DNA from: Moraxella sp.
GTDB lineage: Bacteria > Pseudomonadota > Gammaproteobacteria > Pseudomonadales > Moraxellaceae
Direction of reading: 5' to 3'
DNA: 64,000 nt
Assembly: GCA_030528385.1 (NCBI GenBank)
Contig: JAUMYZ010000003.1
Span: 124,001 to 188,000 of the forward strand
The position numbers and the translations under genes are program-made. Numbering within the stretch: the stretch's first letter is position 1; each line of letters begins with the position of its first letter. A model generated the notes under the pieces. The model made no database searches and was not told the DNA's origin. It saw nothing but the letters and a program-made list of their open reading frames with translations. Below are positions 36,328 to 46,259 of this stretch, piece after piece.

Positions 36328-36352
36328 TTTATTTAATAAAAAATATTATCAA

Positions 36353-36379
36353 TCAAATAAACCCACCAATATTGATGGG
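36353..36379 (-). terminator. Terminator of mrcB
   Basis: Read on the minus strand, CCCATC-AATATT-GGTGGG forms a stem (one G-U) followed by TTTATTTGATT. It is 40 bases beyond the mrcB stop codon. Confidence 0.7.
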
Positions 36380-36418
36380 CTTAAGCAAAAAATAAAAAGC
36401 AAAGTTGGCGCCAAACCA

Positions 36419-38851
36419 TCAAAAGAAGACGTCTGTATCGTTGGTGGTGTCCATCATGTCTGGTTCGCCATTGTTAGCGTCGGCGTCGTTGACATGGTCT
36501 TCGGTGTCTGCCACATCGCTTGCGTTGTCTGTTTCAACATCAATTGTGTCGGTCAAATTTGGCTCGTCCAAGCAATGGCCACTTTGTCTGGGCGTAAATT
36601 TGTTTAAAACAGGCACATAAATGGTATTGGCACAATGTGCTGCAGCAAGCAGTCCTGTGCCGTTTTCTAGCCAGAGCCACGCTATGTTTTCGGGCTTGTC
36701 AAAATGCACAGGATTTAGGCTAAGGCGCTGCATATAAGCCATCCAAATTGGCAGCGCACCACTGCCACCAGTAAGACCAATGGGTTTGTTGTCATCGCGA
36801 CCCACCCACACCACACTGACATAGTTGCCACTAAAGCCTGCAAACCATGCGTCTTTGGCGTCATTGGTGGTGCCGGTTTTGCCTGCAAGGTTTAGGTGTT
36901 CTCCCAGCGACAATGCCGATTTGGCGGTGCCTGAGCGCACAACTTCTTGGAGTGCTGTGTTGATGGCGTACATGGCGTCTGCTGGAATGCGCGCGCTGGT
37001 TTTGATGTTGTCATCGATGCGCTTGAGCACTTTGCCTTTTTCGCTGATGACTTGTTTGATGCTGTGAATGGGTGTGTGATACCCCCCCGAAGCAAATACC
37101 TGATATACGCCCAGCATGTCCATAGGCGATAAATCCACCGCGCCAAGCAAGACAGATGGGTACTTGGGCAAATCGCCATCAATGCCAAATTGGTGCAACT
37201 GGCGATGAAAGACGTCCAGCCCAAACTCCATGCCCACATTGACCGCCGATTGGTTATAAGAGTTGGCAAGCGCGTTGATGAGTGGCACTTTGCCATGGCT
37301 TTTGCCATTGTAGTTTTTGGGTGTCCATGACTGGTTGCCCAGAGTGTAGGCAATGGGTGCGTCGTTGACGCCGCTGGCCAGATTGTAGGCACCAGACTGT
37401 AGGGCGGTCAGATAAATGATGGGTTTAAGCAGTGAACCAACTTGGCGTTTGGCATGAATGGCGCGGTTAAAACCAGTAAACTCGCTGCCGCTGCCAATGA
37501 TTGCCACCAGCTCGCCTGTGTGTGGGTCGGCACTGACCAGAGCTCCTTGTAGATTGTGCGTGGCTTTGTTGCTTTGTTTGAGTTTTGCCAGCTGACTGCT
37601 CATGGCTTGGTCGGCAGAATTTTGGGCAATGGGGTCAAGGGTGGAGATGATTTTCAGTCCCGCGCTTTGTAAGTCTTTTTCTTGGTAGTATTTTTTGAGT
37701 TCGCGTTGTACCACGTCAAAAAAGTCGGGAAATTGGCTTTTGGCGATGGCGGGTGTTTTGACCACATTCAAAGGCTCGTTGATGGCGTTGTCGTAGTTGT
37801 CTTGGGTGATGTTGCCCATCACCAACATGTTGTTGAGCACGGTGTTGCGTCTTTGCAAGGCGCGTTCTGGGTGCTTGCGTGGATTATAATAACTTGGGCC
37901 TTTGGCAAGACCCACCAACAAGGCATATTGGTCAAGGTGCAACTCTGACAGGGGTTTGTTAAAATAAAACTGCGATGCGGTTGCAAAGCCATTGACCGAG
38001 CGATTGCCATTTTGACCCAAATTGATTTCGTTAAGGTAGGCAAGCAAGATGTCGTCTTTGGTATAATGCCGCTCCAAAATCAGCGCCATCATCGCTTCAT
38101 TGATTTTGCGTTTAAGGGTGCGTTCAGAGTTGAGATAAAAGTTTTTAATCAGTTGCTGGGTGATGGTAGAGCCGCCTTGTGTTGCGCCGCCACGCAAATT
38201 AGACAGCAGTGCTCTGCCTGTGCCACGCAGTGAAATGCCGTGATGTGCATAAAAGTTTCTGTCTTCGGTGGCGATGAGCGCGTCCACCAAGCGGGTGGGG
38301 ATATTGTCTTTGGTCAGCAAAATGCGTTCTTCGTTGTTTTCAGGATAAATGCCGCCGATTTTGACAGGCTCAAGACGCAAAGTGCCATTTGTGTCGGGAT
38401 TGGTGCTTTGTAGGTGGGCGATTTTGTCTTGTTGTAGGCTGATGCGCAGCACTTGGGGTTTGTCTTTGTCATCATCGCCATAATCAAAGCCACGTGTATA
38501 AATGGTATAGGTGTTGCCCGATTTGTGGTAACTGCCTGTTTTTGAGACTTGTTCGCTGACTTTGTCATAATGCAAAAGTCCCAGCCAAAATTCCAAATTT
38601 TGGGGGCTTAGGCTGGTTTGTGGTGTCAAAAGCAGCGGGCGAGAATAAATGGTGGCAGGAATGTCCCAGCGCCGACTTTCAAACTTGGCAACGATGGTTG
38701 CGTTAAGTTTATAGGTGTACATTGCCAAAAACACCACAATGGCAATCACCACCAGCAGCAACACAAAACCTGTCAGCATCAGCCCTTGTTGGGACTTGGG
38801 GGTGCTGGGTGGGTGATGGGGGCGCAATGATTGGGGCTTTGGACGGTTCAT
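36419..38851 (-). CDS. mrcB: Penicillin-binding protein 1B
   Basis: Bifunctional peptidoglycan synthase of 810 residues. Order: cytosolic tail, membrane helix (about residues 24-44), UB2H domain that binds the LpoB activator in E. coli (about 62-150), GT51 glycosyltransferase with catalytic Glu in ATEDRNFYAHHG near residue 196 and GGSTITQQLIKN, then the transpeptidase domain with SxxK (GSLLKP), SxN (SYNQSA) and KTGTTNDAKDAWFAG. The last 45 residues form an unusual acidic tail rich in Asp, Asn and Thr (for example DTIDVETDNASDVADTEDHV), likely disordered and periplasmic. It is transcribed alone toward a terminator. Confidence 0.95.
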   Translation of the reverse strand: MNRPKPQSLRPHHPPSTPKSQQGLMLTGFVLLLVVIAIVVFLAMYTYKLNATIVAKFESRRWDIPATIYSRPLLLTPQTSLSPQNLEFWLGLLHYDKVSEQVSKTGSYHKSGNTYTIYTRGFDYGDDDKDKPQVLRISLQQDKIAHLQSTNPDTNGTLRLEPVKIGGIYPENNEERILLTKDNIPTRLVDALIATEDRNFYAHHGISLRGTGRALLSNLRGGATQGGSTITQQLIKNFYLNSERTLKRKINEAMMALILERHYTKDDILLAYLNEINLGQNGNRSVNGFATASQFYFNKPLSELHLDQYALLVGLAKGPSYYNPRKHPERALQRRNTVLNNMLVMGNITQDNYDNAINEPLNVVKTPAIAKSQFPDFFDVVQRELKKYYQEKDLQSAGLKIISTLDPIAQNSADQAMSSQLAKLKQSNKATHNLQGALVSADPHTGELVAIIGSGSEFTGFNRAIHAKRQVGSLLKPIIYLTALQSGAYNLASGVNDAPIAYTLGNQSWTPKNYNGKSHGKVPLINALANSYNQSAVNVGMEFGLDVFHRQLHQFGIDGDLPKYPSVLLGAVDLSPMDMLGVYQVFASGGYHTPIHSIKQVISEKGKVLKRIDDNIKTSARIPADAMYAINTALQEVVRSGTAKSALSLGEHLNLAGKTGTTNDAKDAWFAGFSGNYVSVVWVGRDDNKPIGLTGGSGALPIWMAYMQRLSLNPVHFDKPENIAWLWLENGTGLLAAAHCANTIYVPVLNKFTPRQSGHCLDEPNLTDTIDVETDNASDVADTEDHVNDADANNGEPDMMDTTNDTDVFF

Positions 38852-39018
38852 AAACGATAATCATGACAAAATTTGCCATACTATCGCCTAAATCGGAGCA
38901 TTTTGCAAGTGAAAATGTGATGAAGCGCTGATGGAAATGTGGCGGGGCATTGGTGATGACCAATTGTCTTGCTGCGACTGGGTCAAGAAAATAGAGTGTC
39001 AAGCAAACAAGGCGATTG

Positions 39019-39027
39019 TGTTATAAT
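39019..39027 (+). promoter_or_regulatory. Extended -10 promoter of ccoI
   Basis: TGTTATAAT is a perfect TGn-extended -10, 28 bases before the ccoI start codon. An in-frame codon upstream (from 39016) overlaps it and is therefore leader. Confidence 0.65.
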
Positions 39028-39054
39028 GGCAAGTCTTTTTTTGCCGATTTGATT

Positions 39055-41622
39055 ATGACAGATACGCCAAACCAGCACGATAAAGCCAGTCAATTTCTGG
39101 TGTTGCCTGCCGATGGGCATTGTTTTCATTGTGGTGAAATTTTGCCCAAAGAGCCGTTTTTTACCACGATTTTTGATGAGCCAAGGGCGATGTGTTGTCT
39201 GGGGTGTCAGCTGGCTGCCCAAAGCATTGTAGAAGCCAATTTATCCCAATATTATCTTGACCGCCGTGAAATCAGCCCCACTGCCAGCTTGCCCAATGCC
39301 ATCAATTTTGATGCGTATAATCATGAGCAAATCAAAGCGCAGTTTGTGTATGCCGAAGATGGCGCAAGCACCGCCGAACTGTCGGTGGCAAATTTGCGTT
39401 GCAGTGCTTGCACTTGGCTGATTGAGACGCGTCTGCGCAAGATGGCGGGCGTTAGGGCTTGTCAGGTCAATCTTACCCAGCAGCGCATGCGCGTAAACTG
39501 GGATGAGACGGTGTGTGATATTGGCGACATTTTGCAGGTGGTGCATTCGGTGGGCTATGACGCCAAGCCTTATCGCCAAGACACCCACGAAGCCATGCTC
39601 AAGCGCCAAAACAAACAAATGCTCATTCGCTTAGGCGTGGCGGCGCTGGGGGCAATGCAAGCAATGATGTTTTCCATCGGCATGTATTTTGGCGAATATT
39701 CGGGCATGCTGACCGAGCATCGCGATTTTTTGCGTTATGTGGCGCTGTTTGTAACCATTCCGGTGATTTTTTATGCGGGTGTGCCGTTTTTTACTTCGGC
39801 ATATCATGCCCTAAAGGCGCGCCAAGTCAATATGGACGTGCCTGTGTCCATCGCCCTTATCATCACTTTTTTGGCAAGTTTGTTGGCGACATTGACCCAG
39901 TCGGGTGAGACTTATTTTGACTCGGTGTCTATGTTTATCTTTTTTTTGCTCTCAGGGCGCTATATTGAACAAAATGCCCGTCTGCGTGCATCAAGCATGG
40001 CGTCCGATTTGGTGGTGATTGAGCCAACGTTGGTCAAAAAACTCACCACCGCCACTGAGCTGATTGCCCACCACCAAGCACAAACCTTGACTGTTGATGT
40101 CATCAACGATTGGCAACAAAGTCAGCGCTTGGATGGCGACAGTGCCACAGACAAGTTGCTGGCTCAGATGGTTGGGGTGGGCGATGTGATTTATATAGAA
40201 GCGGGCAGCCAAATTGTTGCCGATGGCATACTGCTGTCAAAAACCGCCACTGTGTCGCAAAGTTTGCTGACTGGCGAGAGCGATTTGATTGTCAAAAAGT
40301 GTGGCGAAACGGTGGTAGGCGGCTCACAAAATGACGCTCAGTCCTTTGTGATGCTCGTTACCAATAAGATGAGCGACAGTCAAATTGCCCTGATTGACCG
40401 TTTGATGAACCGCGCCATGAGCGAAAAACCCAAAATCGCCCAAGACGCCGACAAAATGGCGCGTTGGTTTGTGGCGCGCGTGCTGGTGTTGTCGTGTTTG
40501 GTGTTTGGGGTGTGGCTTTTTATTGACAAAAGCCAAGCGCTGTGGGCGACCATTGCGGTGCTGGTGGCAACGTGTCCTTGTGCGCTGTCGCTGGCAACGC
40601 CGATTGCTTTGACGCTGGCAACCAACCGCTTGGCAAGTTTGGGGTTTTTGGTAACGCGCGGACACACAGTACAAACCTTGTCCGAAATCAGCCATGTGGC
40701 ATTTGACAAAACAGGCACATTGACTTTGGGTCAAGCCAATTTGCTGGCAACGGTCGCCACCATAGACCAAGAAGCAGCGCTTAAAATAGCCGCCACCTTG
40801 GAAGTGGGTTCTCGCCACCCTGTCGCCAAGGCACTTTTGACGTCGGCGCATGGACTGCATTTGCCCCGTGCCACCAACATCACCCATCACAGCGCAGGCG
40901 GCGTACAAGGACAAATTGATGGCAAGACTTACCGCATTGGTCATGTGGCGTTTGTGATGGACAATCAGTCCAAGACCTTGCCCGATGAGCTGCAAGAAAA
41001 TTTGGCGCTGTATCGGGCAAATATGTCGGTGGTGTTGTCGGTGCAGACCACCGATGGTTATCAAGCGCTGGCGCGGTTTTATTTTAATGATGTGTTGCGC
41101 TCTGACGCTCAAGACTTGATTGCGCGCCTAAAAGGCAAGCACATCACGCCCATCATGTTGACGGGCGACCCCAATGACAATGCGCTAAAGTTGGCGGAGT
41201 TTTTGGGCATTGAACAGGCTTATCATGGGCTTAGCCCTGCCGACAAAGTGGCGCACATCAAGGCGCTGCAAGCCCAAGGACACAAGGTGCTGATGGTGGG
41301 TGATGGCATCAACGATGCGCCTGTGCTGGCAGCGGCGGACGTATCAACGGCAATGGCAGGCGCGGCGGATTTGGCGCAGGTGTCGGCTGACAGCGTGCTG
41401 CTTGGTGGCAAGTTGATGGCAATAGCGCAGGCGGTTGGCTTGTCCGCCAAAACCCAAAAAATTATCCGCCAAAATTTGCGCTGGGCGGTGGTGTATAATT
41501 TGCTGGTGCTTATGCCTGCGGCATTTGGCTATGTGCCGCCTTGGTTGGCAGCGATTGGCATGTCGCTGTCTAGTTTGTTTGTGGTGCTCAATGCGGTTTT
41601 TAGAATCAAGATGGCTCACTAG
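39055..41622 (+). CDS. ccoI: CcoI/FixI-type copper P-type ATPase
   Basis: A membrane P1B-ATPase of 855 residues. An N-terminal cysteine domain (residues about 18-60; CFHCGE then CCLGCQ), as in cytochrome cbb3 assembly pumps, precedes an HMA domain (LRCSACTWLIETRLRKM). The transport site is CPCALSLATP, the phosphorylation site DKTGTLTLGQ, and the hinge GDGINDAPVLAA. CcoI/FixI proteins move copper for cbb3 oxidase assembly rather than for resistance. The cco structural genes are not within this window. It is followed 32 bases later by a HolD-like gene. Confidence 0.9.
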   Translation: MTDTPNQHDKASQFLVLPADGHCFHCGEILPKEPFFTTIFDEPRAMCCLGCQLAAQSIVEANLSQYYLDRREISPTASLPNAINFDAYNHEQIKAQFVYAEDGASTAELSVANLRCSACTWLIETRLRKMAGVRACQVNLTQQRMRVNWDETVCDIGDILQVVHSVGYDAKPYRQDTHEAMLKRQNKQMLIRLGVAALGAMQAMMFSIGMYFGEYSGMLTEHRDFLRYVALFVTIPVIFYAGVPFFTSAYHALKARQVNMDVPVSIALIITFLASLLATLTQSGETYFDSVSMFIFFLLSGRYIEQNARLRASSMASDLVVIEPTLVKKLTTATELIAHHQAQTLTVDVINDWQQSQRLDGDSATDKLLAQMVGVGDVIYIEAGSQIVADGILLSKTATVSQSLLTGESDLIVKKCGETVVGGSQNDAQSFVMLVTNKMSDSQIALIDRLMNRAMSEKPKIAQDADKMARWFVARVLVLSCLVFGVWLFIDKSQALWATIAVLVATCPCALSLATPIALTLATNRLASLGFLVTRGHTVQTLSEISHVAFDKTGTLTLGQANLLATVATIDQEAALKIAATLEVGSRHPVAKALLTSAHGLHLPRATNITHHSAGGVQGQIDGKTYRIGHVAFVMDNQSKTLPDELQENLALYRANMSVVLSVQTTDGYQALARFYFNDVLRSDAQDLIARLKGKHITPIMLTGDPNDNALKLAEFLGIEQAYHGLSPADKVAHIKALQAQGHKVLMVGDGINDAPVLAAADVSTAMAGAADLAQVSADSVLLGGKLMAIAQAVGLSAKTQKIIRQNLRWAVVYNLLVLMPAAFGYVPPWLAAIGMSLSSLFVVLNAVFRIKMAH

Positions 41623-41654
41623 CGACCAGCGTTTGCATTATTGGTTGGGTATTT

Positions 41655-42404
41655 ATGAAACATGATGACAATAATCAAAAGCGCCACATTTTATCCATGA
41701 TGGGTGTGGCATGGTGGGTGAATAAGCGTCATAAAACCCAGACCGTGCCGCCAATGGCAGACAGATTGGTCAATCCAAGAATCAGCCATTTGTTGCCAGC
41801 TGCCAACCAAAAGCCCCAAGCAGACAACGACACAAACAATGCCCGCCCCATTGTTCGCGCCCAAAAAAAGCCTGCATTGGTCAATGCAGATTTACCAAAA
41901 AAGCCCGCCCCACCGCCCAAACAAAAAAACAAGCAAAAAGACCCACGCAGTTACCAAGCGTTGCCCCAACGCCCAACTGACGGCGCAGACAACAAGATTG
42001 AATACCAAATGCAAGGCGTGCGTTTTGGTCATTGGGTGCTGGTTGCTGACATGACGTTGATGGACAGCGAAGCTCGTTTTTTGTGGTCGTCATTGACGCA
42101 GGCGCTTGGGGTTCAGGCACAAAGTGCTGCTGTGTTATATCACTGCCACCAGACCCACTATCCTTTGTTGCCAGACGCAGAACATCATTCTTTGGCGCTT
42201 GCCAGACAAACTTTTTTGGGCTTTATGCTGCGTTTGTTGTTTTTTGGGGGGGTCAACATACAAGAAGTGAAAGTGGCGTTTTTGACCCCTTTGACCGCTG
42301 GCGTGGATTATACCAAACACGTTCATCATCTGCCCAGCATTGATGAAATGCTCAAAAACCCCCAGCTTAAAAAACAGCTTTGGACAACTTTGCTAAATGA
42401 CTGA
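41655..42404 (+). CDS. Probable DNA polymerase III psi subunit (HolD-like), with inserted linker
   Basis: A protein of 249 residues that automated tools would probably call hypothetical. The start (residues 11-25, HILSMMGVAWWVNKR) resembles the chi-binding N-terminus of E. coli psi (LQQLGITQWSLRRP), and the end (LPSIDEMLKNPQLKKQLW) lines up with psi's ASPALTDLRANPTARAALW. Between them lie a Pro/Lys/Gln-rich linker (residues about 35-115) and a compact domain (about 118-215). Psi holds the clamp loader to chi and SSB. The match is by eye, so I give it moderate weight. It is downstream of ccoI, probably on the same transcript. Confidence 0.5.
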   Translation: MKHDDNNQKRHILSMMGVAWWVNKRHKTQTVPPMADRLVNPRISHLLPAANQKPQADNDTNNARPIVRAQKKPALVNADLPKKPAPPPKQKNKQKDPRSYQALPQRPTDGADNKIEYQMQGVRFGHWVLVADMTLMDSEARFLWSSLTQALGVQAQSAAVLYHCHQTHYPLLPDAEHHSLALARQTFLGFMLRLLFFGGVNIQEVKVAFLTPLTAGVDYTKHVHHLPSIDEMLKNPQLKKQLWTTLLND

Positions 42405-42464
42405 CCAAAAAAGGGCAAATTTTGATGGATTTTTCTTGTGTGTGGGCACTAAGCAATAAAAATC

Positions 42465-42473
42465 TGCTAGAAT
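42465..42473 (+). promoter_or_regulatory. Extended -10 promoter before serC
   Basis: TGCTAGAAT is a TGn-extended -10 with one mismatch, 30 bases before the serC start. It is the only promoter-like site before the seven-gene run to 50101. Confidence 0.5.
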
Positions 42474-42502
42474 AGACACATTTGATTGAAGTGAGTACAA
42501 CG

Positions 42503-43585
42503 ATGAAGCGTTTAGCAAACTTTTGCGCAGGTCCTGCGTCCATGCCAACAGCGGTATTACAAAAAGCCCAAGCCGAGCTGCTAGACTGGCAAGGTCGCGG
42601 CGTGTCGGTGATGGAGATGAGCCACCGCAGCAGCGACTATATAGAGATTGCCGAGCAAAGTGAAGCCAATTTGCGCAAGCTCATGAACATCGGCGATGAG
42701 TATGCGGTGCTGTTTTTGCAGGGCGGTGCGTCTTTGCAGTTTTCGGCGGTGGTGCTCAATTTGCTTGGTGGCGGCACAGCCGATTATCTGCAGACGGGCA
42801 CATGGTCGCAAAAAGCCCACAAAGAAGCCAAACGCTACGAAGCGCTGGGCTTGGGCAAGGTCAATCTGGTGGCACAAGGCGATGGCAAAAGCGTGCCAGA
42901 TATTCAAACGTGGCAGCTTAGCGACAACGCCAGTTATTTTCATTATTGCCCCAATGAAACCATTCACGGTGTGCAGATGTTTGATGTGCCAAAGGTGGAC
43001 GCACCGATTGTGGCAGACTTTTCGTCGTGTATCTTGTCTGAGCCGATTGATGTTGGTCAATTTGGGCTGATTTATGCTGGCGCACAAAAAAACATTGGGC
43101 CTGCGGGACTGACTTTGGTGATTGTGCACAAAGATTTGTTGGGACGTGCATCGGCGTGGTGTCCTGCCATCTTAAACTACAAAAACCAAGCCGACAGCGA
43201 CTCCATGCTAAACACGCCATCAACATATGCTTGGTATTTGTCGGGATTGGTGTTTGAGTGGCTTTTGGAAAATGGCGGCGTAGAAGCCATCGCTGATGTG
43301 AATCGCCAAAAGGCACAGCTGCTTTATCAAGCCATTGATGGCAGCGATTTTTATCGCAATGATGTGGACGTGCGTTATCGCTCTGTCATGAATGTGCCTT
43401 TTTATTTGGCCGACGATGGTTTGGATAAATTGTTTTTACAAGAGAGCAAAGACGCTGGACTGCTAAATCTTAAGGGTCATCGTGCGGTGGGCGGTATGCG
43501 TGCCAGCATTTATAATGCCATTACGCTTGAGCAAGTGTCGGCGCTGGTGGAGTTTATGCAAGCCTTTGAAAAAACCCATGCGTGA
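42503..43585 (+). CDS. serC: Phosphoserine aminotransferase
   Basis: SerC (360 residues) is a PLP enzyme of serine synthesis; it also acts in the pyridoxine pathway. The N-terminus LANFCAGPASMPTAVLQKAQ is canonical. The PLP lysine is in YAGAQKNIGPAGL near residues 195-207, and HRAVGGMRASIYNA carries the conserved Arg. The ATG at 42503 is chosen over an in-frame TTG at 42482. The stop overlaps the ATG of the next gene by one base, which suggests translational coupling with a peptide-binding lipoprotein, an unusual partner for serC. Confidence 0.97.
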   Translation: MKRLANFCAGPASMPTAVLQKAQAELLDWQGRGVSVMEMSHRSSDYIEIAEQSEANLRKLMNIGDEYAVLFLQGGASLQFSAVVLNLLGGGTADYLQTGTWSQKAHKEAKRYEALGLGKVNLVAQGDGKSVPDIQTWQLSDNASYFHYCPNETIHGVQMFDVPKVDAPIVADFSSCILSEPIDVGQFGLIYAGAQKNIGPAGLTLVIVHKDLLGRASAWCPAILNYKNQADSDSMLNTPSTYAWYLSGLVFEWLLENGGVEAIADVNRQKAQLLYQAIDGSDFYRNDVDVRYRSVMNVPFYLADDGLDKLFLQESKDAGLLNLKGHRAVGGMRASIYNAITLEQVSALVEFMQAFEKTHA

Positions 43586-45477
43586 TGGTTGATGAACTGC
43601 CACGCCCCAAAGCCACAAGCAAAACTGCTTGGTGTGTGGTTTTGTTGGTTGTTTTGTTGGTGGCGTGCAACAAGGCGGAATCCCAAAAAGCGCATTTGGT
43701 TTCCCAAGTTGCCAATCAAGCCACCGAACAAGCGCCGAGAGCTTTGCCAGATTTGTCCGCCAAAACGGTCATCACCACACCAACGATTGCCATCAAAAAC
43801 ACCGCTCAATACGCCACTGTGGCACATTTGCCTTATGCCAATCCCAATGCCCCCAAGGGCGGTACGCTCTCTATGATGGCGACAGGCACATTTAACAGCC
43901 TAAATCCTTTTATTGACGTTGGCATAGCCGCCACAGGCACGTTTTATTTGTATGACACCTTGATGACAGGTTCGTTGGACGAAGCCCATGTTTTGTACCC
44001 ACAGTTGGCAGACAAAGTAACCTATGACACCGCCAACACCAGTTGGGTGATGTACCACATTCACCCGCAGGCAAGGTTTTGGGACGGCACAGCTGTTACA
44101 GCGCACGACGTTAAAGCCACTTTTGAAGCGATTTTGCACAAGGGCTTGATGTCGTGGCGTGGATTTTTGGCGGGCATTGAGCACATACAAGTCATTGACA
44201 AACAAAAAGTGCTGTTTTATTTTGCCGATGGCGCGCCCAAAGAAATGTATGCCAACGTTGGTTTAATGCCAGTGTTTGCCAAAAAAGACATTGAAAAACG
44301 TTTTGATGTGGTGTCGCTTGAGCCGCTGATGGGCAGTGGTGCGTATCGGCTGGGTAAGGTTGAGCCTGCGCGCTTGGTGGAATATGTCCAAGACCCACAT
44401 TACTGGGGTAAGGACGTCATGGCAAACCGCGGGCGCTTTAATTTTGCTAAAATAAAATTTATTTATTATCAAGATGAAGTGGTGGCACAAGAAGCCTTTA
44501 AGGCTGGGCAGTTTAATTTTTATACAGTTCAAGACGATAGGGTGTGGATAAATTTTCCAGACACACACCCCCAAATTGTCAAGCGCGCGTTGCCCAACCA
44601 CAATCCTGTGCTCATGCAGGGCTTGGTGATGAATCTGCGTCGTCCGTTATTTGCTGACAAACGCGTGCGCCAAGCGCTCAATTTGGCATTTGATTGGACG
44701 TGGATAAATAAACAGTTGCTCTTTGGGCAACAAAAGCGTCTAAGCAGCTTTTTTTATGGTTCGCCTTTGATGGCGGTGGGCGCACCCAGTCAAGCTGAGT
44801 TGGAGATTTTGCAAGGCTTGCCCCTAAATGCTGATGAGCGCTCAGCGTTGCACGGCGTGCCAGTGCCACCCGTTTCTGATGGCGATGGCATCAATCGGCA
44901 AAATCTGCTCAAAGCGCGCCAGTTGTTATTGGACAGCGGTTTTGTGTATCGCGATGGCAAACTGCTGGACAAACAAGGCAAACTGGCAACGCTGGAGATT
45001 TTGCTGACAGAAGACAAGCACCAAGCGATACTTTTGGCGTATCAGCGCCATTTGATGCGATTGGGCTTTGTGGTGCGCATTCGCCGTATGGACAATGCCA
45101 GTTTTTTGCACAAAAAGCGTGCTTTTGATTATGACATGCTCATTGACAGTTTTATGCAGGGCAATTCACCTAGTGCCGAACAAGCCTATCTTTGGGGCTC
45201 GCAGTCGGCAAAGCAGGCGGGCAACCAAAACACCATCGGTATCCAAAGCCAAGCGGTGGATATGGTGATTGACGCACTGACGCAAGCCACAACGCGTGAG
45301 CAGGTGGTGTTGTATGCCAAAGTGCTGGACCGTTTGTTGTTGGCGGGCGAGTACATGGTTGCTTGGGGTGGGTCAAACAGCACCAAAGTTTTGTATCACC
45401 AAGAAATCAGTCCGCCGCCCAGACTGCCAACGGCGGCGCTTGGTTTGGATTATTGGCATATAAATAGGAAACAGTGA
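43585..45477 (+). CDS. yejA: YejA-like peptide-binding lipoprotein of an ABC importer
   Basis: An extracytoplasmic solute-binding protein (SBP_bac_5 family) of 630 residues. The signal peptide ends in the lipobox LLVAC near residue 28, so it should be lipidated, unlike the soluble E. coli YejA. YANPNAPKGGTLSMMATGTF near residue 80 is the YejA-type start of the fold; MRRPLFADKRVRQAL-type sequence appears as NLRRPLFADKRVRQALNLAF near residue 350. It delivers oligopeptides to the YejBEF permease encoded downstream, but gloB and an mntP fragment sit in between. Both ends overlap their neighbours by one base (TGATG). Confidence 0.88.
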   Translation: MVDELPRPKATSKTAWCVVLLVVLLVACNKAESQKAHLVSQVANQATEQAPRALPDLSAKTVITTPTIAIKNTAQYATVAHLPYANPNAPKGGTLSMMATGTFNSLNPFIDVGIAATGTFYLYDTLMTGSLDEAHVLYPQLADKVTYDTANTSWVMYHIHPQARFWDGTAVTAHDVKATFEAILHKGLMSWRGFLAGIEHIQVIDKQKVLFYFADGAPKEMYANVGLMPVFAKKDIEKRFDVVSLEPLMGSGAYRLGKVEPARLVEYVQDPHYWGKDVMANRGRFNFAKIKFIYYQDEVVAQEAFKAGQFNFYTVQDDRVWINFPDTHPQIVKRALPNHNPVLMQGLVMNLRRPLFADKRVRQALNLAFDWTWINKQLLFGQQKRLSSFFYGSPLMAVGAPSQAELEILQGLPLNADERSALHGVPVPPVSDGDGINRQNLLKARQLLLDSGFVYRDGKLLDKQGKLATLEILLTEDKHQAILLAYQRHLMRLGFVVRIRRMDNASFLHKKRAFDYDMLIDSFMQGNSPSAEQAYLWGSQSAKQAGNQNTIGIQSQAVDMVIDALTQATTREQVVLYAKVLDRLLLAGEYMVAWGGSNSTKVLYHQEISPPPRLPTAALGLDYWHINRKQ

Positions 45478-46259
45478 TGGACATTTTTGCCGTTCGTGCT
45501 TTTACGGACAACTATATATGGGTGCTGGTCAAGGACGCACAAGCCGTCGTGGTGGACGCAGGTCAAGCTGCGCCTGTGGTGGAGTTTTTGCAAGACAAAC
45601 GGCTAAATTTGGCAGCGATACTTATCACCCATCACCACCATGACCATGTTGGTGGCGTCCAAGAGTTGCAACAAAAGTATCCACAAGCGCAGGTTTTTGC
45701 TCATGCGCTGCATGGTGTGCCAGCTGCTCAGATGGTTGCTGAAGGCGACAGTTTTGAGCTGCTTGGGCATCGGTTTTTGGTTTGGCAAACGGCAGGGCAT
45801 ACCGACAACCATCTGTCTTATTTGTGCCAAATAGACGGCGTTTGGCGTGTGTTTTGTGGCGACACGTTGTTTAGTGGTGGTTGTGGGCGTGTGTTTACAG
45901 GAACGATTGACGCGTTGTTTGACAGTTTGACAAGGTTTAATGCCTTGCCTGCCGACACGCTGTTTTATGCTGCGCACGAATACACGTTGTCAAATTTGCG
46001 TTTTGCTTTGACGCTGGCAGACGATGAGCTAAAGCCCGTCTTACAACATGCCATCGCTGATGTGCAAGCACAACTTGCCCAAGGACAAAGTTCACTGCCA
46101 ACCACATTGCAACGCGAGCGACAAATCAACGTATTTTTGCGCACCGATGACAAAGCGCTCATTGCAAACTTACAGGCATTGTATCCACAATATCACCAGC
46201 AACTGACCGACCCTTTGTCGGTATTTGCGCTGCTGCGTGCGCTCAAAAATCAGGCATGA
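45477..46259 (+). CDS. gloB: Hydroxyacylglutathione hydrolase (glyoxalase II)
   Basis: GloB (260 residues) hydrolyses S-lactoylglutathione to D-lactate and glutathione, the second step of methylglyoxal detoxification. The binuclear metal motif is ITHHHHDHVGG near residues 43-53, followed by HTDNHLSYL and FCGDTLFSGGCGR. The C-terminal substrate domain keeps RQINVFLRTDD. The start overlaps the stop of the lipoprotein gene, and its stop overlaps the next frame in ATGA form. Placement inside a peptide-importer gene run is unusual. Confidence 0.95.
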   Translation: MDIFAVRAFTDNYIWVLVKDAQAVVVDAGQAAPVVEFLQDKRLNLAAILITHHHHDHVGGVQELQQKYPQAQVFAHALHGVPAAQMVAEGDSFELLGHRFLVWQTAGHTDNHLSYLCQIDGVWRVFCGDTLFSGGCGRVFTGTIDALFDSLTRFNALPADTLFYAAHEYTLSNLRFALTLADDELKPVLQHAIADVQAQLAQGQSSLPTTLQRERQINVFLRTDDKALIANLQALYPQYHQQLTDPLSVFALLRALKNQA

